Under the pieces are notes generated by a model that did no database searches, was not told where the DNA came from, and worked only from the letters and a program-made list of their open reading frames with translations. The position numbers and the translations under genes were made by a program. Of a stretch of DNA of 64,000 nucleotides, positions 34,536-46,832 are shown piece by piece. Source of the DNA: Amia ocellicauda (lineage: Eukaryota; Chordata; Actinopteri; Amiiformes; Amiidae); NCBI RefSeq assembly GCF_036373705.1, contig NC_089867.1, forward strand, positions 20,145,823 through 20,209,822. The letters are read 5' to 3'. Position 1 is the stretch's first letter, and each line of letters opens with the position of its first letter.

Positions 34536-37500
34536 ATGAAAGTTTCTTTTGGGATGGTAAGTTTTATTCTATTCTTATTTTAATTTAATTATGATATGTG
34601 TATCAAAAAATGTTCATTGGAATCAAATCTCTTTTCATATTACTCCCTAGAACTTGCTACTGCTTTAGATGTATTTTAAACAACTTATGGCACCATATTC
34701 CTAAATAATTGCACAGTAGTAATTCTAGTAATAACCTGCTATTAATCTTGGCCTTATAAATGATTGAATGTCACTAACACATTAACTCTTTATTTACAGA
34801 GCAAATCCAACACAATACAGAACTGACGTACTTCTGTAACAAATAGTGCAACAGTTGCTTGTCTGCAACCAATTTACTAGGCATTGGCTGCTGCTGCTAC
34901 TACTTCTGGTACTTTAATTACATTTATATATAATTAAGTTTCGCCAACGTCTTTATATATCACTAACAATTAAATGTATTTCTACTAAAGCTTTTAGGTT
35001 GCTTATGATACAGTGAGGGAAAAAAGTATTTGATCCCCTGCTGATTTTGTACGTTTGTCCACTTGACAAAGAAATGATCAGTCTATAATTTTAATGGTAG
35101 GTGTATTTTAACAGTGAGAGACAGAATAACAACAACAACAACAAAATCCAGAAAAACACATTTCAAAAAAGTTATAAATTGATTTGCATGTTGAGGGAAA
35201 TAAGTATTTGACCCCTTCGACTTAGTACTTGGTGGCAAAACCCTTGTTGGCAATCACAGAGGTCAGACGTTTCTTGTAGTTGGCCACCAGGTTTGCACAC
35301 ATCTCAGGAGGGATTTTGTACCACTCCTCTTTGCAGATCCTCTCCAAGTCATTAAGGTTTCGCCACCAAGTACTAAGTCGAAGGGGTCAAATACTTATTT
35401 CCCTCAACATGCAAATCAATTTATAACTTTTTTGAAATGCGTTTTTCTGGATTTTTTTGTTGTTATTCGGTCTCTCACTGTTAAAATGCACCTACCATTA
35501 AAATTATAGACTGATCATTTCTTTGTCAGTGGGCAAACGTACAAAATCAGCAGGGGATCAAATACTTTTTTCCCCCACTCTAAATGTCTTTGTGCTTCCG
35601 TTAGGGAAGGCAATGAACTATTTCAACATGTTCTGTCGTGGCTTCTTTTTTGGGCATGTTGTTCTTTGCAGCAATACCATTATTTGAATAACTATTCTTT
35701 GTATTTTGTCATGTTTGTAGTGGTTTTGTGTTCTGTTATCCTGTATGACAACATCTTATGGCTGTAACAATGCGAAAGAGTATGACCATGGTGGAATCTG
35801 CTGTCCAAAGTGTTCCATAGGTAAGGCAATGGCAATCTGTACTTACAATGTCAACAGTAAGAGCTATTATCACACCTGTCAGCCACAATTCACCTGTTCA
35901 CTACCAGATGTCATCTTCCCCTGAATACTAACCCTGCAATCATTAAATTAACATTCCTTCATTCCATGTGCACTTGTCATTATAACCCTCTCGCTCATTG
36001 GTTCTACCTCTCCCCACCAGCTTCACTGGCTCCTCTCTGCCCTGCACTTAAACCCCTGTTTGTGCTTCAGTTACTGCTTAGTTTTGTTTCATTCATTGTA
36101 GCATTTCTAAGCACTACCTCTGGCTATTGACTTTCTTTTGTTCCTGACTTCCTGCCTTTGATTTTTGACCACCCCTTTGGATTGCCTCTTTCAGCCTACA
36201 CATCAATTGACCCCTGGACTGTCTTTAAACCTTGTCTCTTGGACATCCCCTTTGTTTTGTTAGCCGTGCTTCCTGTTTGTGAGCTTTTGGGTTCATCTCT
36301 GCTGTTCTTGGAGTCATTACAGCTATACGCATCTTAACTATTAGTAATTGTGTTGATTATACATGGTCATTGCTTAATACTTGAATACTGATATTTGCTA
36401 CAAACTGTCAAGGTCTACTTACTTTAGTTGTTGCAATGCAACCTTGAAACTGAATGTTTAAAAAGATTTAAATGCTTCCTGTTAGCAGTTAGTTTCACAT
36501 GTGTAACAACAATCCAATAAATGAGAATTAATATCTAATTTATATTAGATTTTTATATGAATACAACCATTAATTACTGCCAGTATTAAAAGGATTATGT
36601 GCATCAAGACAAGCTGCATTTTCTCAGTGAAAGTAAGTGAAATGTTTAAGGAGGTGACTTGGAAGGGCTGGTTAACCATATACAATTCTGTGTGGACTGT
36701 GTGTGCCTTAGGCTTAATTTTTTGCAACTGCTTACACACTTGTTACGGAATTTGTCTCATTGTGTCAAAACTCTACACACAAGCCAAATAAGACGCAACA
36801 CTTGGAGATAAACATCTCGCGTATATGTTGAAATGAAACACTGCGATCAAAACCTAACAATCCTTTTTCAAAATGGTATTTTTGCAACAAAATGATACAC
36901 ACATGCACCATTTGAATTACTCTTTCAAAGCAGCAACAACACACTAATGTACTTTATACAAAATACTGCTGTCTTTAGTACCTTTTTAATTTTCTCATAC
37001 AGGCTTCTGTGAAGGATTGTTCCTGTACAGTACATCTACTCACATTTCAATGAACACAAAAATAGAAAGGCTTCAGAACAAAATATATACAGCTTATTAT
37101 TTTGCCATTTATAGTTTTTACAACAAAAACACACAAAGAAAAGTAGAATTACAGTACTGTAATCAATACAGTATGTTACTATAAACTGTTTGTACTGTAA
37201 AAAAATATTACAGTAGAATTACAGTGCAACGGTAAACACAAAATAGTATTGTAAGAGATGGGGTGGATGGTTTACGGATCCCACCTTCTGTTAAGGTCTG
37301 GCCACATCACCTCATCCACATCACAAGCAATGTCATCCTTGGCTAGGCAATGGGGAAAATATCGCCTTGTGTGCCGTATGGAACCCTGGAGGGACCCCAC
37401 CTCAGTGTCTCCTCAGGCCTCTTCCATTGCTTGCACAACAGGCAGGCGGGCATGTGGTTGGCAGTCATACACTTTCCAACTCCAAGCTGAAAAAAAAACA

Positions 37501-40500
37501 GATTGAGAAATGGGGAGTAAGGGGGCAAGTATACAACTGTGAAGTTATTGTGGTTGTTGACCCAGTCCCTGACCAGAGCAGCCCCAATCAGTTAGTTGAA
37601 ACTAACATTATCCCAGATGACAACAAACCTGGGCTGCTCTGGTCCGTCCTGTACAACTGCATTATGTAGTGCAACCAGAAATGTGATTGTGTGCAGTATT
37701 GTAGGGACCTAGGGTGGCATGGTGATGGAGAACTCCTTGCAGACTAATGGCGGCACACAAGGTGATAATTTCCCAACAGCTCTTTGTCCTATAACATTTC
37801 GGCACCGACGCTTGGTTTTAGCTAGATTCAATCCAGCTTCATCAATGAAAATGAACTCATGAGGCGGTGCAGCTGTATCAGAACAAAAAATGCATACACT
37901 GTACCGTTAATATGGTGTAACTTAAAACACAGGACTACAATGTGTACATTTTTACACAATGATGGGTGTGGGGTGTGGGATGGGTCAGACACATTCAGTC
38001 AAAACTACAAGCTACAGGCAAGGCACGTGCCCCCACAGACAACGAAGGTCTTTGACTCTAACGATGTTCCTCTCAATGGAACAGCTGCTTCATCGTAAGT
38101 TGTTGTTGGCGCAAGATGCGGCAGAGTGTTGAAATACTGATGTGGTTGATATTATGAAATGTTGTGATATCTGCGATTTGCTTTTGTAGTTAATGTTGAA
38201 CCCTTCTTGGAAATAAATGGAAGTTGTTGAGATAAAGCAAATAGAAAATGTATTAACAAGCTAGCTTGGAAGCACCACATCAGGAAATTCCTTCAGTGAG
38301 AACTTAGTTTTTTTACAAACACGGGTGGAGTTTTATTAGGAAAATGATGTAGAATGTTGTGACCGTTCATCCAATCAAAAGGTGCAAGCCTGAGTCCGTT
38401 TACAATCTGTTTTCCCGGGGAGAGGTGTGGGATCCACAAACCAGATGGCTTTCTTCGGGCTCTGTCTTTACCGCGTGGTCCTTTTATCTTAGGAGGAGTT
38501 TCTAACAAATGTACCTTGTTGACCTTTGTGTAGCCTGACTGTCACAGTTCCCTAGCCCTGACCCTCTTCCTCCACTAGAGGCCGCCAATGTTTTCTTGCC
38601 TTTTCCTGCTCCTTTCACTGCTTTCCTTTTTTCTTTCTATCAATTAACATTACAACTCACCCTTGTGCACTTCTACTCCTGTCCTTTGTTCTTATTGGTC
38701 CTGCTCCTGTCCTCCTAGTTCCTGCTCTCCTTTATAAACCCCTCACTGCCCTCACTCTGGGCAAAGTGTTGTCAGCTCTACCTGCTTCTCCGGTTTCCTT
38801 GTTCTCCGGTTTCCTTGTTCTCCGGTTTCCTTGTTCTCCGGTTTCCTTGTTCTCCGGTTTCCTTGTTCTCCGGTTTCCTTGTTCTCCGGTTTCCTTGTTC
38901 TCCGGTTTCCTTGTTCTCCGGTTTCCTTGTTCTCCGGTTTCCTTGTTCTCCGGTTTCCTTGTTCTCTCATGAGTCTAATTTGCTCAGTCTGTATACATGC
39001 TATTATTTATAATGCTAGCATTAATATAAAAACATAAATAGTTATTAAACACTTTGTTCAACTTCCTAATACAGGGTCTTCAGTTGATGTAGGTGGATGG
39101 TGTGGTTTGTCAACATTAGATTGACAATGGCCAGTTCCTGTTTCTTGGGTGAGCAGAGATTGCCTTCCACCCTCAGGAGGTCATCTGGCAGTTTGGTAGA
39201 AAATGCAAGAATATGATGTCATTGGTTAGGTTCTTTTTTTAAATACTTTACTGTCATACTGTACACAGTAATATCAAAACTGTATTACACATACTTCACA
39301 GCACTATACTTATTTTTTTTGTTCACTGAGGATCATAGACCTAATATTGTAGGACTACATTGTATTGTACTGTGATGCAGAATGATGTGCAACAATTACA
39401 TAGCTAGTGTAGAAAGTTGAAAGTTGGATGCTACCGTGTAGCAACGCAGGTTGGGCTGGACTCTCTGCCCAGCCTCCCTCATCGTCAGGCCATGATTTAT
39501 GACATGGTCCACCAAAGTGGCCCTAATGTTGTCAGAAATATGTCACCGTCTATTGCCTGGTCCTCTTTTTTTGTTGTCTTCATCGTCCTCTCTCTCTCTC
39601 GCTCTTGCTCTAATTCTCAGACTAATTGGTGTTCAATTACTGTGTAAGTGTTTTCATGTGTGGGTGTTGCCAATTTCAGGTATGTTTTGCATTTTGAATA
39701 GAAGTGTTTTCCCAATGATTGCAATAGATTTCATTCTTGAACGAAGTGTCTAATGTAAGAAACAGTGTGTAGTGTTTTGCAAGTGTGTTGCAGAATTGCA
39801 AACAAAGTGCAAAGCAGAAAATGTGTTTGTACTTTTGGTGCCTTTGTTTAAGGCATGGTTACAAAGTTAAGGTTTTGATGCTTTTGTCTAAGCATTCACT
39901 TTCAGTGTGTAAGCAATCGACAAAAACTGTAAAAAGGTTGGGAAACATTGGTGCACAGCACTGATGTGTGAATGAGTCATGATAAAAAAAAAGTTCCAGG
40001 AATTGTGATGCAGTGAAGGATCAGATTAATTGATATCCATTTGCTACAAAGGACTTTCAGATAGCCAAGTCTTCTGTTCGCTCATAATAAATGTTGAAAG
40101 TCCTGCAAAAACTCTGACAATCCCACTTTTGGGATTTTTCAAACAGGTACACATGTTAAGAAGCACTGTGATCTCCACACCAGTACGTCATGCTCTGCCT
40201 GTGCAAGTGCAACTTACATGGATCAACCCACTGGACTGACCGAGTGTAAAAGATGCAGAATGTGTGAAGCAGGTTAAAAATATATATTGCTTCTTAATCC
40301 ACTGTACATCGACATATTTATTTTCAAAAAGTTGTTGATAGGAGAGCCTGTTTTTGCAAAAGAAAATGTGTAAGAAAAATTAGATTTTGTTTTATTTTAT
40401 ATTAATCTCCAGATTTTATCAGGCAATTTTTATTCAGGAAGTTAAATGTGTTCTTATATGGATATGTGTGATTATACTAACAGTATTGGGAATGGAACTC

Positions 40501-42429
40501 TGTTTAGTACAGATTGTTGTAAGTACTGTTTTAGCAATGACAGGAAACATAATTTTACCTAATCTCTACTAATGGGATTATGTTGTTATCCTGTTTTGTC
40601 CAATTTACAAATGCATGACAACTGCTTATTCAATCTTTTTTCTGCTGGCCAGAACTAGAAAATGATCAGGAAAACATGTGTTTTGTAAAGGGCAGCCAAA
40701 CATTTAATTTGTGTTGTTATATGTTCCACAGAAACGGGGATGCGATATCAAAAAACATGTACAGCCGAAGCCAATGCAGTCTGCAGATGCAATGAGGGAT
40801 TATTTTGTTCTAATTCAACAGCAGATGGTTGCAGTCAATGTCAGAATTACACTGTGTGTTCCTTAGGACAGTTTGTAAAAGAGAAAGGTGAGGGGGAATG
40901 TTTGTCTTTTTTTCCACGTCTCAAACTAAAAAAAATACTTTAGTATGAAGCTCACAAATGAGTTTACTTATAATGTATGAAGATACAATGTGGTATGAGT
41001 TTGAACTGGCACACAAAGTGGTGAAGTTTTACCCAGCAGCATGGATACGTGCATAGCAAGAGGTTGTTGTCATCACACCGAATTGGTATGCCGAGCAGGA
41101 TCACATATCACTTCCAGTGTACAGGCTGTGGAGAATGGCATCTGATGTTGCATTTAACTCATTCACCAGCTGGGGTTTAACAGAGCTAAACCCCACAGTG
41201 GATTCATGATGCCTTATTATGTGCAACGATCAGTATAATATGGCACAGAAAGAGTAAATTAATATTGACTTGGGACAGTGCCCTGTGTAGATGCCAAATA
41301 TATTCTCTTTGTATTATTATTTCAGCAGGATTCAGTAACTCATGTGCAATTTGCAACTCTGTGTATATCTCCGGGTAGGGCAGGTTAAGTACAGTACAAA
41401 ATTAATCCAAGACCATACAGAGATCAGAAAAACAAAGACAGAGTCTGTGATAAAGTCTGGGCTACATTAGTAACCTCATTGACATCATGTAGTTGATCAG
41501 CAACCAAGAACATAATCTTCTATATGATAGTATGTTACTTAGAAGAACTTTAGATGAGTCGTGATGACTGTACATCTTTGCTATTTATGAACAAACTACT
41601 TTGGTATCATTCTTATTTATCGGGATCTGTGTGTTCTTTGTTCGTCTATCAGTGTCAGAAACTTCTCCCTATCAATATAACATATGATCATCTTGTATTT
41701 ACTCAGTATTCAGGACCACATTCTTAGAAAAGGTTTCAGTACTAAACACTACACAATGCTTACTCATCTTGTTAGGCTTTTATTATTAAAATTATGGTTA
41801 TGTATGTATTTCTTTATATAAGATAAACATTCCCCTCACCCCATTTGTGTTTGTTTTAGGATCCTTAGAAAATGATACTGTATGTGCCGATTGTCCCAGA
41901 AATCACAGTTCAGCCGAGGACTGTAATGCAGAGTAAGTAGCAAATTATTCTTCTCTTGTTAATATTCAGTCATGGCATCATGTTAGTTCATATTGGCTAG
42001 CTGGTTACAATGTTATGTTGTTCACACACTGTACAGAAATACCATCCTAACACATGTCAGTGGATGCATACATGGGTACAAATTGTATAGATTAAATGAT
42101 AAAGGTACCCTCACATTCCATTTTATTAGATGTATTCCTATAGATGCTGGGCTGTGAACACCTAGCTTTGCTGTAGCAGAGAAGAGTACCATGTTGCTTT
42201 CCCCATGATGTCTTTAATGCCCATTTCAAGTTTTTTCTGTCAAAGCCTCTGCCAATCATCCTGCTTAGCCTTTGACATGCACAGATAGGTGACACTGACA
42301 CTGAAACTCTGTTCTCTCAACAGCTGCCAGGAGAAATGTAAAGAGAATACAGGGGCAAGACTTGTGACTTTTAAAGGAATCATTTTTGCAATTGCTGGCA
42401 TTTCTGTATTCCTTTCCAGTGCACAGTAA
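34536..42429 (+). CDS. TNFRSF14 (HVEM)-like receptor 1, no cytoplasmic tail
   Basis: A TNF-receptor superfamily member with six coding exons: 34536-34556, 35721-35820, 40147-40272, 40732-40887, 41860-41932 and 42324-42429. All are in phase and give 193 residues. The signal peptide is residues 1-21 ([16 protein letters not shown]...). The cysteine-rich domains follow: CRD1 at 22-38 ([14 protein letters not shown]), CRD2 to about 83 ([24 protein letters not shown]), a CRD3 with the order [10 protein letters not shown] and [15 protein letters not shown], and a short CRD4 ([11 protein letters not shown]). The exon pattern and CRD1-3 best resemble TNFRSF14. In HVEM, CRD1 binds BTLA/CD160 and CRD2-3 bind LIGHT. 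The protein ends at Gln193 with a hydrophobic segment (177-193) after ENTGA. That fits a GPI-anchor signal or a tail-less membrane span. No TRAF-binding motif is present. Alternative 3' exons cannot be excluded. Confidence 0.85.
34995..35585. mobile_element. Palindromic Tc1-type miniature element (intron of receptor 1)
   Basis: The arms are inverted over about 230 bases. The left arm starts gggaaaaaagtatttgatcc and the right arm ends ggatcaaatacttttttccc. Both arms contain gatcagtctataattttaat or its reverse and the cgacttagtacttggtgg/ccaccaagtactaagtcg pair. The ~110-base centre (ccaccaggtttgcacacatc, then caggagggattttgtacc) is a remnant of transposon coding sequence. The target looks like TA. 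Confidence 0.9.
36713..39930 (-). mobile_element. IS630/Tc1-superfamily transposon, minus strand, decayed
   Basis: The ends are inverted: the left carries ttttgcaactgcttacacac and the right carries gtgtgtaagcaatcgacaaa. The transposase is on the minus strand in broken pieces. The helix-turn-helix part (39480-39620) reads [21 protein letters not shown] linker follows at about 39060-39200. The catalytic part (37260-37860) contains [30 protein letters not shown] and [12 protein letters not shown], the DDE motifs of this superfamily. Stops and frameshifts abolish activity. A non-homologous stretch (about 38520-39050) with a minisatellite is inserted inside. The whole lies in the intron between the second and third coding exons of receptor 1. 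Confidence 0.8.
38786..38961. repeat. 16-bp minisatellite, 11 perfect copies
   Basis: The unit TTCTCCGGTTTCCTTG repeats 11 times without a change. The unit length is not a multiple of three, so long open frames appear in several frames and on both strands, but these are not genes. Confidence 0.97.
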
Positions 42430-44092
42430 TTAAAAAAAATAGGCTTAAAATAGAAAGTATGTATGTTATTCAGACAGTGTTCTTGTCTTCTGGAGAAATG
42501 CCACAAGGTTTTCAAGCCCTTTAATTCCTGGTTAAGACTTTCCCACCGAGGGCCCCAAACACAGTGAATTACCGCATGGTTAAATCCACTAAGTTAGAAG
42601 AGCCACACCCGCATAGTTGCTGGAAAGCTGTTGCACTGTGAAGCTGATGGTACAAACAATGTAATCACTTCCACAGTTCATTGGCTTTAGTACTCTGAGT
42701 CTGGGCATCACATGCTGCAGGTAGAAGCCAGAACACAATTTGGTCTTTGATTAATTAAAAAGTGACTATAGCTTTTCAGACACAAACGGGAGTGACCCTG
42801 GTATCATTCATAACTGAAGGAGAAATAAATACTACTTAGAGTGTACAGCTGTATTATTTAACAGCTGAGAGAGTAAGAATTATTATTATTGTTGTGTTAT
42901 TTAACAGACAACATAGAGAAGTATTATAAATGTATATAGTAGATGTTAGCATGTATAAGAGGTGATGATACAGTGAAGAAACAAACTGCTTATATAACCT
43001 TGGTGGTAATGGTTTTAAATGTGATGAAACATTCCCCATTAAGCTATATTTTGAAATAGTCATGCAGTGACTGGGTCTTATGTTTCTCCAACCTTTAGCA
43101 TTTCAAAATTTCTTAATCAATAAGCTGCTATTTCTACAAACCTTGTTTATACAGGGACTCCACCAAACCTCTCTGGAATGTATGGTTTAGTGCATGTTAG
43201 TGCTTGATGGATAGTTGCAGTAGACTGGTGATTGTGTGAACAATAACAATAACAGGGATGAGAAAAGTATTTATGAGTAGTAAGTATTTAATTAGTAGTG
43301 TAGTAAAACAAATGTTTTCAATATATATTTTCCCAGTATTCATGTTAAGTTAGTCTGTGCACAATATTATATAGCCACTAGAATGAGAGAATATTTTCTG
43401 AACTGAACGTAAGAGGGGGGGGGGAGCTTAATGTCCAGCCCTGCATATGACATTGTACCTATGATGCTGATTAATTTATGATACTGATTAATTCATGTTA
43501 TATAATGCAAAATATGCACCAATATAGATTCCTGGCTGACTGCCTTCAATCTAAACAACTGTTGATATATTAGCTTAAACCATTCTCAAACTGTGTCAGT
43601 TGTGCTCACCTTTCTTTTCAAAGAAATTAATTAGCAGTTGTTTTCCCTCAGTTTGCTTTCTTTCTCTTTCCTGTTTTTCTTTTCTTTTTTTGGTACCCCG
43701 ATTTCTCTTTCTTGGGGAGAGACATGACTCTATCACAGCAGCAGCCACTCCGCTAGATTAGCCACGTTTAGAGATGAATCCTAGTGCAGGGGTCGACTAA
43801 ACCAATGTGTGCCTTTTGCAAGGGGAGAGTGGCCTCAGAGAGCCTCCACTTTTTTTGGGATACAAAGTTCAGTCACTTAACCGATTTATTCAGCCAATTT
43901 ATATTTAGTTATGACACTAATTACTTAGAAATAAAAAAATTGCAAACAAAAACAAATTTTCATTTCAAGCTTTTCGAGGGCCCTCCCCCATTGGGGTCCT
44001 GCGTAGTCAGTCCCACTTTTCCCCCCACTTCAACGCCCCTGCTTGCACCCACATATGGAGCAACAGGAGTAGTGCCAGAAGACAGCAGTGAT
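42430..44092 (+). other. 3' flank of receptor 1
   Basis: Presumed 3' UTR and intergenic sequence. A plus-strand ORF (43784-44140) has a low-complexity proline-rich end and no recognisable domain. It runs into the repeated 3' flank block at 44093, which argues against its being a gene. Confidence 0.4.
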
Positions 44093-44282
44093 ACACCACT
44101 GTTCCACCAGACAAAAACTAAAATTTGTGAAGACTTGTGAAAGTAAATAGGGTCTTTTACTCAATCCTAGGTCTTAAATAACTTAAATGCACTCTGCACT
44201 CACTGGAAAATATACTTTAGTACACTCAAGAGGAGTATTCACTGCTGTTATACCAGGGAAAGATTTGAAATCAAGCAAGTAA
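44093..44282 (+). repeat. Paralogous 3' flank block, copy A
   Basis: Matches 54423-54722 in the same orientation. Shared tracts include caagcaagattc/caagcaagtaaa, the stretch taaataacttaa, gaggagtattcactgc and taccaaggaaagatttg (ggg in place of agg here). Copy B holds a SINE insertion that this copy lacks. Each copy lies downstream of a receptor gene. Confidence 0.85.
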
Positions 44283-45344
44283 AGGCATCATATTCTTGCC
44301 ATCATATTCACCGCTCTTTCAAATATGGGGGGTTATATTTTATAATTGACACCTAACCTTGCCTTCAATGGAATAATTGAGGGCTCCTACAATTAAATAC
44401 TGCATGTGATGCTAGAGAATATTTATTATACACTGGGATGGTTTTGTTTAGTGTCCACAAATATCTGTTGTAAGAAGACAAGTCTGTAATTTTAACTCCG
44501 AAATTAAAGCTAATCTAAACACAAATGAGGTTCAGAAATATATAACAAGACAACATACTTGGAATGGGTTTGCTGGGGCCCCAGGAACATAATGCTGAAT
44601 TGTCTTCCCCATGCTGATCCAAGTCTATGAGAATTTTCATTTTGGACACATTGTATGACTGTTCTACTTTGGTAGAGAAAACAGAGCAGCCTATTATTTA
44701 TAGAATCTCCCTGCACAGATCAGGAAATATTTGATCAAATAATGTCTTCTTTCATTGGAGGAAATTAACATAAAGTGGGGGGTTTTGACCAGAACAATAC
44801 ATACATTTCTACATTCCTTTTATGTCCGATAAATGTTTCAAATAACACAATGTTTTATTACTTGTGTGCCTGTACCCAAATATTCTGGTGTTGAAGAATT
44901 TAAAATAGGAACTGCGTGTGGTACACATACAACCAGAAGGGATTTCCTTAAAACTGAATCGTAGTACCATCCCTGACCACTTTCAATTTTAAGATTGCCT
45001 AAGATGTATATAGTGGGGTGGTGGGAATTGTCTTGTTAATTAAAGTTTAGAAAACCTTGTAGGTGTTGTAAGATATTCTAAGGTACAGCATATTTCTCTA
45101 CAATGGATGAATTTCTCCATGAGAGCCTGTGTGTCCTAACAGCCTGCAGTTTAACCTTATCTAGTGCATTCTTGTATTGACTGTTTGACCTTAAGCATGG
45201 ACAGGGGAAAGCTTGGTCTCATCACTTATGGTATGGAGGTGTTCCACTATGATTGGTTGAGTAGAAACACTATAAACTCCTCTTACAGTGTTATTTGGGA
45301 CATCTAATTAGCCCTAGACCACATCAAAATGATTTAGCAACCTA
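44283..45344. other. Intergenic between receptor 1 and the tandem units
   Basis: No gene or repeat I can name. Confidence 0.35.
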
Positions 45345-45600
45345 CAGTGGATTGCATAAGTATTCACCCCCCAATTACTTTTTCACATTTTATGTTGCAA
45401 TGAGAATGACCCAGTCAAAGCCCATTTGTATATTCAAAGTTTGGGATATTTTTTTAATCTGAAATCATGTGACAATTTCATTGCACACGGGTGAACTCTA
45501 TTAAACTAATGATGCGACTTATGAAGGCAGTTGACTGCACCACAGCTTTGTTAAGTGTGTCATAGCAAAGGGAATGAATACTTCTGCAATCAAGACTTTT
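45345..45600 (+). mobile_element. Tc1-like transposon fragment
   Basis: It begins agtggattgcataagtattc, the usual end of a Sleeping-Beauty-like fish element, followed by accccccaattactttttca and the downstream caaagcccatttgtatattc. It stops before the transposase. Confidence 0.75.
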
Positions 45601-46111
45601 CAGTGTTTTATTTGTAGTTAATTATAAAAAGATAGAATTGTTTTACTAAGACTGACAACATGTAATACCTTGTGTAGATCAGTGAAACAAAATCCCAATC
45701 CTTGGTGGCAGAATATTTTTTATATTGTTGAGCCATCTCCTCACCATGTGTGAATCGTTGTCTCTCCAACTGACCGTATCAGGAATAGCCTGTCACAGCA
45801 TCTCTCCCATCCCTCTCCCATCACTGAGATTCTCAGTGCTCAGCCAGTTGTGGTTATTTAAGGATGTCTAAGTAAGTTTCACTGAATAAAGGGTGATTTC
45901 TGTTTGTAATATAGCGGAGTTGTTTTCCATTGCAACAAACCCTTACAGTTTAAAAATGTTACAACATACCAGAGAACGTAATTCTGGTGTGCAGATGGAC
46001 CGGACAATGGGAGACTGAAATGCCAACAGATGCAAAGTGAAAATAAAAGTTTTATATCAATGCCCTTTTATGAGAAGCATTCCTCGATTCACGAAGAGAA
46101 GACCCCTTACA

Positions 46112-46144
46112 ATGTCATTAGACATTAAAACCACATATTGGAGG
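46112..46144 (+). CDS. Alternative first coding exon, copy in unit 1
   Basis: Reads MSLDIKTTYWR with donor GTAAGG. It is identical in peptide to 47299-47331. It could splice in phase 0 to the receptor 2 exon at 50219. The upstream in-frame start used in receptor 3 (MKRRPW...) is changed to ACG here. Whether this copy is transcribed is unknown. Confidence 0.55.
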
Positions 46145-46332
46145 GTAAGGAAAATGTAAGAGTGATTTCTAGTGTTTGCTGTTTTGTTAGTCAAAAATAA
46201 CTAACAGTAAAATTTTACTATTAGTTGTTTTAATTTATTATTTTTTGTACATGTTTTGAAGTAGTGTTTTATTTACTTGTCATTAACAATATATTATAGC
46301 CATTTCACCATATCATATTAATTTTTCATATT

Positions 46333-46821
46333 AAAGGGCCTGTGCTTTTTCTGATCTATATTAATGATCTGGACTCTGGGATAGTTAGCAAACTTGTCAA
46401 ATTTGCAGATGATACTAAAATAGGTGGCTCAGCAGATACAATCTCGGCAGCACAGGTTATTCAAAGGGACTTGGATAATATTCAGTTGTGGGCCGACACC
46501 TGGCAGATGAAATTCAATGTGGACAAGTGAAAGGTATTACATGCAGGTAACAAAAATGTCCACTATAATTACACTATGGGAGGAATAGAACTGGATGAAG
46601 TAACGCATGAGAAAGACCTAGGAGTCTATGTGGACTCCTCACTTTCTCCATCCACACAATGTGGGGAAGCAATAAAAAAGGCAAACAGGATATTAGGGTA
46701 TATTGTCAAAAGTGCAGAGTTTAAAACAAGGGCAGTGATGTTCAGACTGTACAATGCACTGGTTAGAGCTCATCTGGAATACTTGCTACCATGTTTGTGT
46801 CACCAGTGGGACATTGAATAA
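46333..46821 (+). mobile_element. CR1-type LINE RT fragment in unit 1
   Basis: Reads LFLIYINDLDSGIV, FADDTKIGGSADTISAAQVI, and, after a TGA where a Cys codon stands in unit 2, KVLHAGNKN, MGGIELDEVTHEKDLGVYVD and LVRAHLEYLL. It is an interior piece of ORF2 with no start or end. It is the same family as 7575-9780 and is dead. Confidence 0.9.
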
Positions 46822-46832
46822 TGTGTGTTAGC

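Larger units (their letters stand above)
45646..46832 (+). repeat. 1187-bp tandem unit 1 (first exon plus LINE piece)
   Basis: First copy of a head-to-tail duplication whose second copy is 46833-48019. The period is exactly 1187. It contains a potential first coding exon at 46112-46144 and a CR1-type RT fragment (about 46333-46821). I saw about ten substitutions between copies and no insertions or deletions of more than a few bases, so the duplication is recent. Confidence 0.93.

Noticed and set aside
38786-38961. CRISPR-like array
   Set aside because: The repeats are contiguous with no spacers and the genome is eukaryotic.
38752-39037. Long repetitive frames on both strands at the minisatellite
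   Set aside because: They come from the 16-bp repeat unit read in different frames. There is no non-repetitive coding sequence on either side.
43784-44140. 118-codon frame downstream of receptor 1, considered as an additional receptor exon or small gene
   Set aside because: It has no domain, no splice signal in phase with the last exon, and its end overlaps the flank block that recurs at 54.4 kb without the same frame.
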